Source: Marinilabiliales bacterium (lineage in GTDB: Bacteria; Bacteroidota; Bacteroidia; Bacteroidales; ML635J-15). Taken from it: DNA of 64,000 nt. The stretch spans positions 1 through 64,000 of the forward strand of contig PKTB01000015.1 in assembly GCA_002869385.1 (NCBI GenBank), written 5' to 3'. Below, piece by piece: positions 53,293 to 61,201 of the stretch. Positions within the stretch are counted from its first letter, which is position 1. The number at the start of each line of letters is the position of its first letter. Position numbers and translations under genes: made by a program. The notes under the pieces were generated by a model. That model was not told where the DNA came from and ran no database searches. It worked only from the letters and a program-made list of their open reading frames with translations.

Positions 53293-54729
53293 CTATTCTA
53301 ATTCAATATTTATTGGTAATATAAATGTAACGGGGACAGCCTTACCCTCTTGTTTTCCGGGAATCCAATTTGGCATAGATCGTACAACCCTTAAGGCTTC
53401 TTGGTCTAAGTATGGGTCTATACCTCTTGCAATTTTTACATTACTTACTTTGCCTGTTGATTCAATAATTAACTGTACGAAAATTTTCCCTCCAATTTGA
53501 CTCTCTTGAGCTTCAGGCAATCTGTAATTTTGAGAAATATAATTATACATTGCGGTATCACCACCCGGATATTGTGGTTTTTCTTCAACTAATGCAAATG
53601 CTAAAGGTTCATTAGTTAAACCTTCGTCTTCTTCAACAAATGCTAAATCTATCATAACTTCTTCTTCAACTGCGTCAAAAGCTTCAATATCATTTTCAAC
53701 AATTGTCAACTCATAAGCAACAGTAACTGGAACTGCTTCTGAAGTACCCGGATCATTATCATTAGAGGCGTCAACTGTGCTTGTAGTAACACTTCGATCT
53801 GCGTTTGATGGCATATCCGGCTTTTCATTTAATTTCATTGCTACAGCAGATTCTTTTTTACTTTCACGACGGTTAAATTTCCAAAACCTATCTTTTGATT
53901 CACTAGTTGTATAAACTCTTGAAATAGTTTCTTCTTTTTGGTCTCCGGTTGCAATAATCCCACCTGTTGCGTTTTGTTTTGTATAAGTGTCATCTCCTGC
54001 TCCAAATACGGTTCCGTCAGCAACTGTAGTATTTTCAGTAGCTGAAACAGAATTATTTGAAACAAAGTTTTCCATTCTATCAGCATCCTCAGATTCTTCT
54101 ACTTCAAAATATTTATCTGCTTCAGCATCAAGCATCTAACTTTCATCAATATCAAAAAATACCTGTTGATTTTCCTGAGCAGTTTCAGTTTCTAACTCAA
54201 GTCTTTCATGACTTAATTTAAAAGTATCTGAAGAATTTGTTTCTCCTTTCTTATTTACATCAGCAATCATTGGTTCACTTTCTTTAGGAGACAATGTTAC
54301 ATCCTCTTCATTCTCAATAATAACTCTTTGTTCCGAAGTTTCATCTATTTGGCTAATTTCTCCAACTGATTGTATTTTATTATTTTGTATGATATTATCT
54401 AAAATAACGTATGCACCACTAATAGCAACTAAAATAAAAATAGCTGCAACTGCTCTAATAGCAGTAGGATTCATTACTAAAATTCTTTTTTTTGATTTGG
54501 TTTTGGAATCAATTATTTTGTTTATGTCTTGAGATATTGCGAATATTTCCTCCGGATCTTCCATCATCAATAATCCGTCCAGCTGATCTGAGCAAACATT
54601 ACATTCTCGGAGGTGAACTTCAAGAATCTCATTTTCCTCATCTGACAATTTGTTGTTGAGATATTTCAACAAATGCTCCTCAGAGTATGATTCCGAACAT
54701 TTTGATATGTTATGTTTTTCACTCATCAT
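53293..54729 (-). CDS. Zinc-finger anti-sigma factor fused to TonB C-terminal domain, one in-frame TAG
   Basis: A 478-codon frame starts at ATG 54729 and is interrupted at codon 198 by TAG (54136-54138). It continues directly MLDAEADKYFEVEESEDA in the same frame, probably through lost Glu. The N-terminus is a zf-HC2 anti-sigma motif (HLRECNVCSDQ, about 39-49). One helix (about 88-108, AIRAVAAIFILVAISGAYVI) spans the membrane. A low-complexity periplasmic linker leads to a TonB C-terminal domain (about 390-478; KPQYPGGDTAMYNYISQNYR, GGKIFVQLIIESTGKV, RVVRSMPNWIPGKQEGKAVP). It overlaps the ECF sigma gene by 11 bp and should sequester that sigma factor. Confidence 0.88.
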
Positions 54730-55300
54730 CTTTGCTCATAAGTATTTTCAAATTACGCTTTCCGTTTTGCAAGAATGATTTTACTTCTTTCATAGAGTAT
54801 CCTGTTATTTCAGCTACTTCTACATATGATTTATTTTGCAAATAAAAAAGCACTATGCAATTCTTCTGTTCATCTTTAAGTTGATTAATACATAATTCTA
54901 ATTCCTTATAATTTTCTTCTTTGGTTACATAATCAGGATACAAAACTTTATCCTGTTCCATAAAATCGTTTTGATATTTTTTATAATTATCAATAAACTG
55001 CTCTTCATGCTTCTTGGATCTAAAGCTTAAAAGGCAGTGGTTTCGGGCAACTGTGTGTAACCAGGATTTGAAATTTTTTATATCATGCTGAAGTAATTTA
55101 TCAATTAATTCTTCAAAAATTTCGAGCGCTGCCTCTCTTGCTTTATCAGAATTTTTATGATATTTAAGGCATATCGCATATGTAAAACCTGTATATCTTT
55201 TATAAAGCTCCCCAACGCATTCCTTATCCTGATGCAGTTTATAATGAGCTATCAACTCATCATCAGTCATTTTAGGAAAGCTTTTACGTTTTAGAAACAT
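54719..55300 (-). CDS. ECF RNA polymerase sigma factor
   Basis: A 193-residue sigma-70 family factor. Region 2 (about 20-95; CVGELYKRYTGFTYAICLKY, FKSWLHTVARNHCLLSFRSK) and region 4 (about 130-185; LKDEQKNCIVLFYLQNKSYV, EVAEITGYSMKEVKSFLQNG) are clear. An internal ATG at 55270 is an alternative start. It overlaps the downstream anti-sigma gene by 11 bp, a typical sigma/anti-sigma coupling. The signal is unknown. Confidence 0.94.
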   Translation of the reverse strand: MFLKRKSFPKMTDDELIAHYKLHQDKECVGELYKRYTGFTYAICLKYHKNSDKAREAALEIFEELIDKLLQHDIKNFKSWLHTVARNHCLLSFRSKKHEEQFIDNYKKYQNDFMEQDKVLYPDYVTKEENYKELELCINQLKDEQKNCIVLFYLQNKSYVEVAEITGYSMKEVKSFLQNGKRNLKILMSKDDE

Positions 55301-55489
55301 CTAACAGATTTTGTATTAATCAACTGTCAAAAGTAAATAAAATTGTATTAACTAAGGTGATATACTGTCTTAAAAAACAAGGATTTGATACTAGTTTTTA
55401 TCGGGAATAGATTACTTGTGATAAAAATATGCTTAATTTAAGCCAAATAATAAATCATAAACACAGTTTTTTATTTATACATAATAAAA

Positions 55490-55730
55490 TAAAAGGTTTA
55501 ACACATCTATGTCAATCATGCCAATCTGTGGCTAAAGAATAAAGTCTCAGATTACACAGATAAGATGTTGCATTCGAACCATTAAACTGTATAAAACATC
55601 TGTGTTAATCATTTTAATCTGTTGCAATAATAACTAGCCACTGATTTTCTCTGATTACGCAGATAGGATGTTACACTTGAACCATTTTTTTGTATAAAAC
55701 ATCTGAGCTAATCATGTTAATGTGTTAAAA
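55490..55730. repeat. REP-like tandem repeat, about 2.5 units of about 100 bp
   Basis: Units starting at 55550 (GATTACACAGATAAGATGTT) and 55653 (GATTACGCAGATAGGATGTT) are 103 bp apart. A partial unit precedes them (ACATCTATGTCAATCATGCC at 55503). Each contains GATTA(C)ACAGAT and its inverted form ATCTGTGTTAATC, so the transcript could fold into hairpins. The ATCTGTGTAATC core is a widespread intergenic repeat in environmental Bacteroidota and other phyla. Confidence 0.75.
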
Positions 55731-55736
55731 AAACAA

Positions 55737-55767
55737 AAACTGCGCTACCATAATGGCAACGCAGTTT
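55737..55767 (-). terminator. Rho-independent terminator
   Basis: AAACTGCG / CGCAGTTT (8 bp) with additional pairing in the loop; read on the minus strand it is followed by TTGTTTTTTT. It lies about 60 bp past the stop of the secreted protein gene. Confidence 0.88.
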
Positions 55768-55827
55768 AATACTCTCCTTTTCGTGGTTGATTAGACTCGA
55801 CTTGCTAGTTTTAACTCGAGCTAATTT

Positions 55828-57402
55828 TTATTGGTGCGATAAATTAGAAGGTGCACACCATGTATCTCCTAAGCGTGGATCATTAAACTTAACCAAGTAT
55901 TTGTGACTTGCATATTTAATAATCTTTCCTTTTTTATCTCCTTGTGTTGTTTTTACGATTACTTTATCTCCAACTTTAAAAGTTTCAGAACTACTTGAAG
56001 AGGAGGAGGATGATGAATTGTTTTCATCTGAATTGTTGCTAGAACTGCTACTCTCTCCAATGTTTTTACCAACATGCCCTGGTTTTATGTTCACTTCATC
56101 AACCCAATATTTCTTACCAGGCTTATCATTAACCAACATAATTTGATACCTATTTCGAGATGGATCTGCCATATCAACAGTTCCATTATATTCTCCATTT
56201 GAGAATACTCCAGTAACTTTATCGCCAGCTTTATATACATTTCGTTCACGATAAGTAAGGTCTGGTTCTCCTTGACAATTTGCATCATTATCTCTTAGCC
56301 CTGCATATTCATCCTCACGAGGTGCAGCAAATTCAATTTCAGTTAATTTCCATCCATCTTCTTGCTTTTCACCATACATAGTTAACATTCTACTGTTTTT
56401 GCGATCATAGAACCTAATCTTATGATCTTTTTCTTCGGCAATCGAAGGGTATTGGCAATGCGCAATTCTGTATCCTTCAATATTGTCAAGAATTTTATTT
56501 ACCCATTCTTTAGCATCTTTTGTCATTAGAGAGCTACTACACTTTACAAAGCATTTTTCAGGATCTGCTACTGCATAGAAGTATGCTAGGATTTCATTAT
56601 TATCTTTGGTCATAATAATATCATGAGTATAGTAAAAAAGTTGCTTTCCTGATTGAAATGTAGGTACTTCTATTTTAGGTAGTGATGCCAAAATATTAGC
56701 TGCTTTATTTTCCTCGTCAATTTCCCAAAGAGTTTTCATTGCTTCAATTTCTTCGCTCGTATATTCTTTAATTTCAAAAGAGTTCTTGTCTACTTTATCT
56801 TTTAGATATGAGCTGTTAAAGCTTTTCCATGGCTCTTTATATCCATCAGAATATAATCTCACTCTATAATATCTCTCGCCAGTAGCTAACTCTGTGTAGC
56901 CCTGTTTTTCTGAGTAGGTTACTTTAGTATTGAACGACACAGAGTTTAGTTTATGCCAAACAAAATCAGGATCATCGGTAAGCTCAATATCTGAAAGTTC
57001 GCCCACGATATCTACATAATGATTATTCTTAACATATCCCTCAATATCCGTATTAAGTAATGCAACTACTTCATCCCAATCCGGATCAGGAACACCCTCA
57101 TAATAACTATCACCTATAAGATATTGATCAAACTGATTGTTTTCATACCTAATTACTCCACTATAAACATAAGTAATTCCTGGATAATCGGTGTTTGACT
57201 TAGATTTGTAGCTTTGATAAAAATAATTGTGCCATGCTCCATCATCATATTCCTTTCTTATTTCTCCATTTCCAATAAATTCTACACTTGTAATTGAACT
57301 GTCATCTCCTTTAATTTTTGCAGTCATTGTACCTTGAGAAGGTTGTGCAAATGTTAAAATGCTAACTGCAATTGCTGTTGTTAATAATAATAACTTTTTC
57401 AT
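55828..57402 (-). CDS. Secreted protein with Ser-rich linker and two SH3/tudor-like domains
   Basis: A 524-residue protein with a signal peptide (AVSILTFAQPS). The body (about 20-390) is not recognised. It is Tyr, Asp and Glu-rich, with YYRVRLYSDGYKEPWKSFNS. Two small beta domains follow: KAGDKVTGVFSNGEYNGTVD (about 395-440) and KVGDKVIVKTTQGDKKGKII (about 475-520, ending WCAPSNLSHQ). They are separated by a linker of almost continuous Ser (about 450-475). The domains resemble tudor/SH3-like binding modules. No sorting domain is seen. Its function is unknown. A clear terminator follows. Confidence 0.75.
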   Translation of the reverse strand: MKKLLLLTTAIAVSILTFAQPSQGTMTAKIKGDDSSITSVEFIGNGEIRKEYDDGAWHNYFYQSYKSKSNTDYPGITYVYSGVIRYENNQFDQYLIGDSYYEGVPDPDWDEVVALLNTDIEGYVKNNHYVDIVGELSDIELTDDPDFVWHKLNSVSFNTKVTYSEKQGYTELATGERYYRVRLYSDGYKEPWKSFNSSYLKDKVDKNSFEIKEYTSEEIEAMKTLWEIDEENKAANILASLPKIEVPTFQSGKQLFYYTHDIIMTKDNNEILAYFYAVADPEKCFVKCSSSLMTKDAKEWVNKILDNIEGYRIAHCQYPSIAEEKDHKIRFYDRKNSRMLTMYGEKQEDGWKLTEIEFAAPREDEYAGLRDNDANCQGEPDLTYRERNVYKAGDKVTGVFSNGEYNGTVDMADPSRNRYQIMLVNDKPGKKYWVDEVNIKPGHVGKNIGESSSSSNNSDENNSSSSSSSSSSETFKVGDKVIVKTTQGDKKGKIIKYASHKYLVKFNDPRLGDTWCAPSNLSHQ

Positions 57403-57793
57403 AGCTTTTAATTTTATATTAGTTTTTAAGTTTTTCAGTATTGTATATTACAAATATCAGACACTTGTGCCAAAAAAACAATAGGCTGTTGACTAAATTC
57501 AGCAAAAGACATGTATAAATTCATTTTAAAGCCATATGTAGCAAGGCGTGTATCAAAAACACAAAAGTATTTTTTTGCGTTTTTGCAATAAATAATCTAT
57601 ACTTTACATGTCATTATTTGATAAAAAATAGGATATCTCTTTTCTTATAACATTGTTTAAAGAGCAAATAGCTCTACATTTTAGATTTAAAGAATAGCTT
57701 GCTTCTCGGTTTGTAATGTGAAAAATAGCCTGTTGGAATTTAAACAAAAGCAATAAAACAAATTATTATACTCATTTGTTAGTATTAATAATT
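57403..57793. other. Divergent intergenic region
   Basis: 391 bp upstream of both the secreted protein gene (minus) and selO (plus). A small hairpin (AGAGC-AAATA-GCTCT, about 57660-57674) is present, and two similar AATAGNCTGTT copies occur near each end. TGGCAC occurs but without a matching -12 box, so I do not call a sigma-54 promoter. Confidence 0.45.
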
Positions 57794-59242
57794 ATGAGCA
57801 CAAATAAAGGAGAAAAAATATTGCAATTAGAAAATACTTATGCGAAATTACCCGCAGTTTTTTATAGTCTTCAAAAACCCGTGCCTGTTTCAAAGCCGAA
57901 CTTGGTTCTTTTCAATAAAAGTTTAGCAAAAGATTTGGGTCTTGAGTTTTTAAATCAGCAAAGAGATTTAATTAGTAATTATCTTTCCGGGAATGAAATC
58001 CCAGATGGATCTAAACCATTAGCTCAGGCATATGCGGGACATCAATTTGGTCATTTTACTATGCTAGGTGATGGAAGAGCCATATTATTGGGAGAACAAA
58101 TTGACCCAAATGGTAAAAGATTTGATATTAAGTTAAAGGGATCGGGTCAAACACCTTACTCACGACGAGGAGATGGAAGGGCAAGTCTTTACTCCATGCT
58201 AAGAGAGTATCTTATAAGTGAATCTATGCATCATTTAGGAATACCCACCACCAGAAGTCTGGCAGTAGTTTCAACGGGCGAAAAAGTTTTTCGTGAGCAA
58301 GTACACAATGGGGCAATACTTACTCGTATAGCAGCAAGTCATATAAGAGTTGGAACTTTTGAATATGTTAGTAATTTTTGCACAAAAGAAGATTTGCAGA
58401 TTCTAACTAAGTATACTATCAAAAGGCATTATCCTGAATTATCAGATAAAGAAAATCCTGCTCTTGAACTACTTAAAGTGGTAATGCAAAAGCAAATTGA
58501 CTTAATAGTAAACTGGATGCGTGTTGTGTTTATCCATGGAGTTATGAATACTGACAATATGAGCATTGCTAGCGAAACAATAGACTATGGTCCTTGTGCT
58601 TTAATGAATTCTTATAATCTCAATACTGTTTTTAGTTCAATTGACACATACGGCAGGTATGCTTATGGAAACCAACCAAATATTGCTCAATGGAATTTAA
58701 CAGCATTTGCCAATTCTCTTTTGCCAATAATAGCAGAAAACCAGAATGAAGCTATAGAGCTAGCCAAAGACGTTTTAAAAGATTTTCAGCATATATTTAA
58801 AGAAAAATGGTATAAAATGATGTTTGACAAGCTTGGTATTTTTCGTCCAACAGAAAAAGATGAAGACCTAGTTAATGATTTACTATCCTTAATGAAAACC
58901 AACAAAAGTGATTATACTCAAGTTTTCCTTGCGTTGCAACATAATAAGAAGCTAGATAACCCATTGTTTAATAAACAGGAATTCAATCATTGGATACAAA
59001 AGTGGAATAGTCCTCACCATGCTCCGGACTTTGAACTAATGAAAAGGTCAAACCCAAAAATAATTCCTCGCAACCATTGGGTAGAAGATGCCTTAGAAGC
59101 GGCAGTTGAAGGAAATATGATTCCATTTAATCAATTATTTTCCAAACTCTCCGAGCCTTATGGTAATCATCCGGATGAGTTTGTTTTTGAGGAAATACCT
59201 AAAGAATTCGATGTAAATTATCAAACTTTTTGTGGGACATAG
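57794..59242 (+). CDS. selO: Protein adenylyltransferase SelO
   Basis: A 482-residue pseudokinase-fold AMPylase from ATG 57794; upstream in-frame codons add no family sequence. SelO transfers AMP to Ser/Thr/Tyr of redox proteins. Family motifs are AQAYAGHQFGHFTMLGDGRA, GSGQTPYSRRGDGRASLYSM, IPTTRSLAVVSTGE, RIAASHIRVGTFEY, HGVMNTDNMSI and YAYGNQPNIAQWNL, with the usual C-terminal FCGT. One oddity is MRVVFIHGVMNTDN: the family has Gly in MRVGFIHG, and GTG differs from GGG by G to T. Its length is normal. Confidence 0.95.
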   Translation: MSTNKGEKILQLENTYAKLPAVFYSLQKPVPVSKPNLVLFNKSLAKDLGLEFLNQQRDLISNYLSGNEIPDGSKPLAQAYAGHQFGHFTMLGDGRAILLGEQIDPNGKRFDIKLKGSGQTPYSRRGDGRASLYSMLREYLISESMHHLGIPTTRSLAVVSTGEKVFREQVHNGAILTRIAASHIRVGTFEYVSNFCTKEDLQILTKYTIKRHYPELSDKENPALELLKVVMQKQIDLIVNWMRVVFIHGVMNTDNMSIASETIDYGPCALMNSYNLNTVFSSIDTYGRYAYGNQPNIAQWNLTAFANSLLPIIAENQNEAIELAKDVLKDFQHIFKEKWYKMMFDKLGIFRPTEKDEDLVNDLLSLMKTNKSDYTQVFLALQHNKKLDNPLFNKQEFNHWIQKWNSPHHAPDFELMKRSNPKIIPRNHWVEDALEAAVEGNMIPFNQLFSKLSEPYGNHPDEFVFEEIPKEFDVNYQTFCGT

Positions 59243-59257
59243 AAAATCTTATAAAAA

Positions 59258-61084
59258 CTACACCTTACCTGAATTATTTCTGAAAAATGAAGGTGTTACA
59301 CCAGTAATTTTTTTAAATGCTGAGTTAAAAGTTGCTTTTGAGTGAAACCCAACGGTTTCTCCAATACCTTCTATAGTATAATTCGTATATTCATCTGTTA
59401 ATAAAAGTTTACGAGCCTCTTTAACTCTATATTCGTTTATAAAATTATTAAAGTTTGTATTGAAATAATCATTTATCAGTTGTGACAAATAGTTTCGATT
59501 TGTTTTTAATTCTATAGCAATATCATTAATCGTTAGTTGTTTTTTCATAAAGAACTTGTCCTTATTCATTAGGTCCATTAGCATCTCAAGAAACTCTTTT
59601 TTCTGTTTGTCAGACAATATTGTGTTATGCGAATCTGTAACAGAATTTGTTATAATTCCTTGCTTTTCATTTTCAATATCAGACTTTGCAATTAAAACAT
59701 TTTGTTTTACAAGCTTTAAGTATGTTCTATGTTTTTGAACGTAAAGCACAACCAAGACAATAATAAAAACAACACTAAGAATCAGAGTGATTGAAGTATT
59801 GCGGATTCGTTTTTCTTTGTGCTCAATTTCTAAAGCTTGAACTTTGTTCTTTTGCTCATATATCACTATCTGAGCTTGGGCTTTTTCGTATTCGTATTTA
59901 GACTGAAGTTCTGCAAGTTTGTTATTAACTTCAATATTGAATATTGAGTCCTGAAGCTTAAAGTATTTACGATAATAAATATTTGCATCTTTAAAATTAC
60001 CAAGACCGGAGTAAGAATTAGCTAAGATTATATACCCATCAGCAAGATATTTTACAGGCTGATCTATATTATCAATTGAAAAAGCTTCTTGAATTAAACT
60101 GACAGCTTCTGCATATTGCCCCTTGTCTGAATAAATCTTACTTAGATTTAGCTTACATACAAAAATGCCTCTAAAATAATGTTCTGATTCAAAAATATTA
60201 AGTGCCTCCCTATATAAAACTTCAGAAGTGTCAGAAGAAAATCTCTCGTCCAGTAATATGGCTTTATTCAAGATGCTTGTCCCTATTCCAATTTTATCTT
60301 CTATTTTATAATTAATTTTTAGAGCCTTATCGTAATATGCTAAAGCTATTTCGATACTGTCAAGCTTATTGTAAACTAGGCCAATATTGTTATAAACATA
60401 CGCAATTCCAGCTTGGTCATTCGATGATTCATAGATATCTAAAGCTTTCTCAAAATATTCCAAAGCCTTAAATTGATTATTATGCTCCCAGTATATTGTG
60501 CCAATATTTAGACTAACATTAGCAACACCTTCTTTGTTATTATTCAATTCATGCAGTTGCAATACTAACTGAAATTCTTCAACAGCATCGATATACTTGC
60601 CCTGCGACTTATAAATCAAAGCCAGATTATTATATACTTTGGATAATAAATCGGTTCTATCAGAATTTTTTAAACACTCCGAAGCTTTTTTGTATGTCTC
60701 GATAGCATCAGAGTAATGACCGTAAAAATATTGTGTTGCTCCTATGTTAATATAACATCTGGCTGCAGTAATCGAGTCTTTAACTTTAAGGTAATAAGGT
60801 GCAGCTTTTGCGTAAAACACAGCAGATGAATCATAAAGCTGATATGTATCTAAAACTTGAGCTTTAGAGAAATAAACTTCTGCAAGAATTTCTGAATTAT
60901 TTTGTTCAACTGCAATGTGTTCAGCTTTTGATAGGTTGTCAATAGCACTATCAAAGCTAATTTCTTTTAATTCCATTGCTTTGGTAATATAAGTCTGGGC
61001 TTTCTCAATATCGGCGGTTTGAGTTTGTCCAAAAACAGTTACAGCTGAAAATATAAGTAGTAGTAAAGCAAATTCTTTTGACAT
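59258..61084 (-). CDS. TPR-containing membrane AraC-type regulator
   Basis: A 608-residue protein with a signal peptide (FSAVTVFGQTQ) and about eight TPR repeats (about 30-370; for example ARCYINIGATQYFYGHYSDA, AYVYNNIGLVYNKLDSIEIA). A short coiled coil (about 375-420) and one membrane helix (about 425-445, ITLILSVVFIIVLVVLYV) follow. A cytoplasmic AraC-type HTH ends the protein (about 500-600; LTINDIAIELKTNRNYLSQL, GETVGFHSKATFNSAFKKIT, then TPSFFR). This periplasmic-sensor plus cytoplasmic-HTH layout is a common one-component regulator in Bacteroidota. It is divergent to the secreted phosphoesterase gene and might regulate it. Confidence 0.92.
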   Translation of the reverse strand: MSKEFALLLLIFSAVTVFGQTQTADIEKAQTYITKAMELKEISFDSAIDNLSKAEHIAVEQNNSEILAEVYFSKAQVLDTYQLYDSSAVFYAKAAPYYLKVKDSITAARCYINIGATQYFYGHYSDAIETYKKASECLKNSDRTDLLSKVYNNLALIYKSQGKYIDAVEEFQLVLQLHELNNNKEGVANVSLNIGTIYWEHNNQFKALEYFEKALDIYESSNDQAGIAYVYNNIGLVYNKLDSIEIALAYYDKALKINYKIEDKIGIGTSILNKAILLDERFSSDTSEVLYREALNIFESEHYFRGIFVCKLNLSKIYSDKGQYAEAVSLIQEAFSIDNIDQPVKYLADGYIILANSYSGLGNFKDANIYYRKYFKLQDSIFNIEVNNKLAELQSKYEYEKAQAQIVIYEQKNKVQALEIEHKEKRIRNTSITLILSVVFIIVLVVLYVQKHRTYLKLVKQNVLIAKSDIENEKQGIITNSVTDSHNTILSDKQKKEFLEMLMDLMNKDKFFMKKQLTINDIAIELKTNRNYLSQLINDYFNTNFNNFINEYRVKEARKLLLTDEYTNYTIEGIGETVGFHSKATFNSAFKKITGVTPSFFRNNSGKV

Positions 61085-61091
61085 CTCACGA

Positions 61092-61099
61092 CAAATTTA
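61092..61099 (-). promoter_or_regulatory. Candidate -7 element TAAATTTG
   Basis: Read on the minus strand TAAATTTG fits TAnnTTTG and lies 8 bp upstream of the TPR-AraC gene start. No good -33 box is seen. Confidence 0.3.
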
Positions 61100-61201
61100 A
61101 CAGTAAAAATATGACATTTTTTTTATTGAATAGAACAATCCAATAATAAATAAATATATATATCAATTTTTTCCTTATTTTTATTGCCTAAACTATTTAC
61201 T

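Larger units (their letters stand above)
55301..55827. other. Intergenic region with REP-like tandem repeat
   Basis: 527 bp between the secreted protein gene and the sigma gene. It holds the repeats listed at 55490-55730 and the terminator at 55737-55767. No gene is visible. Confidence 0.6.

Noticed and set aside
1056..54138. Stop-codon reassignment (alternative genetic code)
   Set aside because: TAA, TAG and TGA all appear internally and all end normal genes too, and the expected residues differ (Glu, Gly, Ser). No single reassignment fits.
57430..57470. Sigma-54 promoter (TGGCAC) upstream of the secreted protein gene
   Set aside because: There is no TTGC-type -12 box at the needed spacing, and sigma-54 use is not indicated elsewhere in the window.
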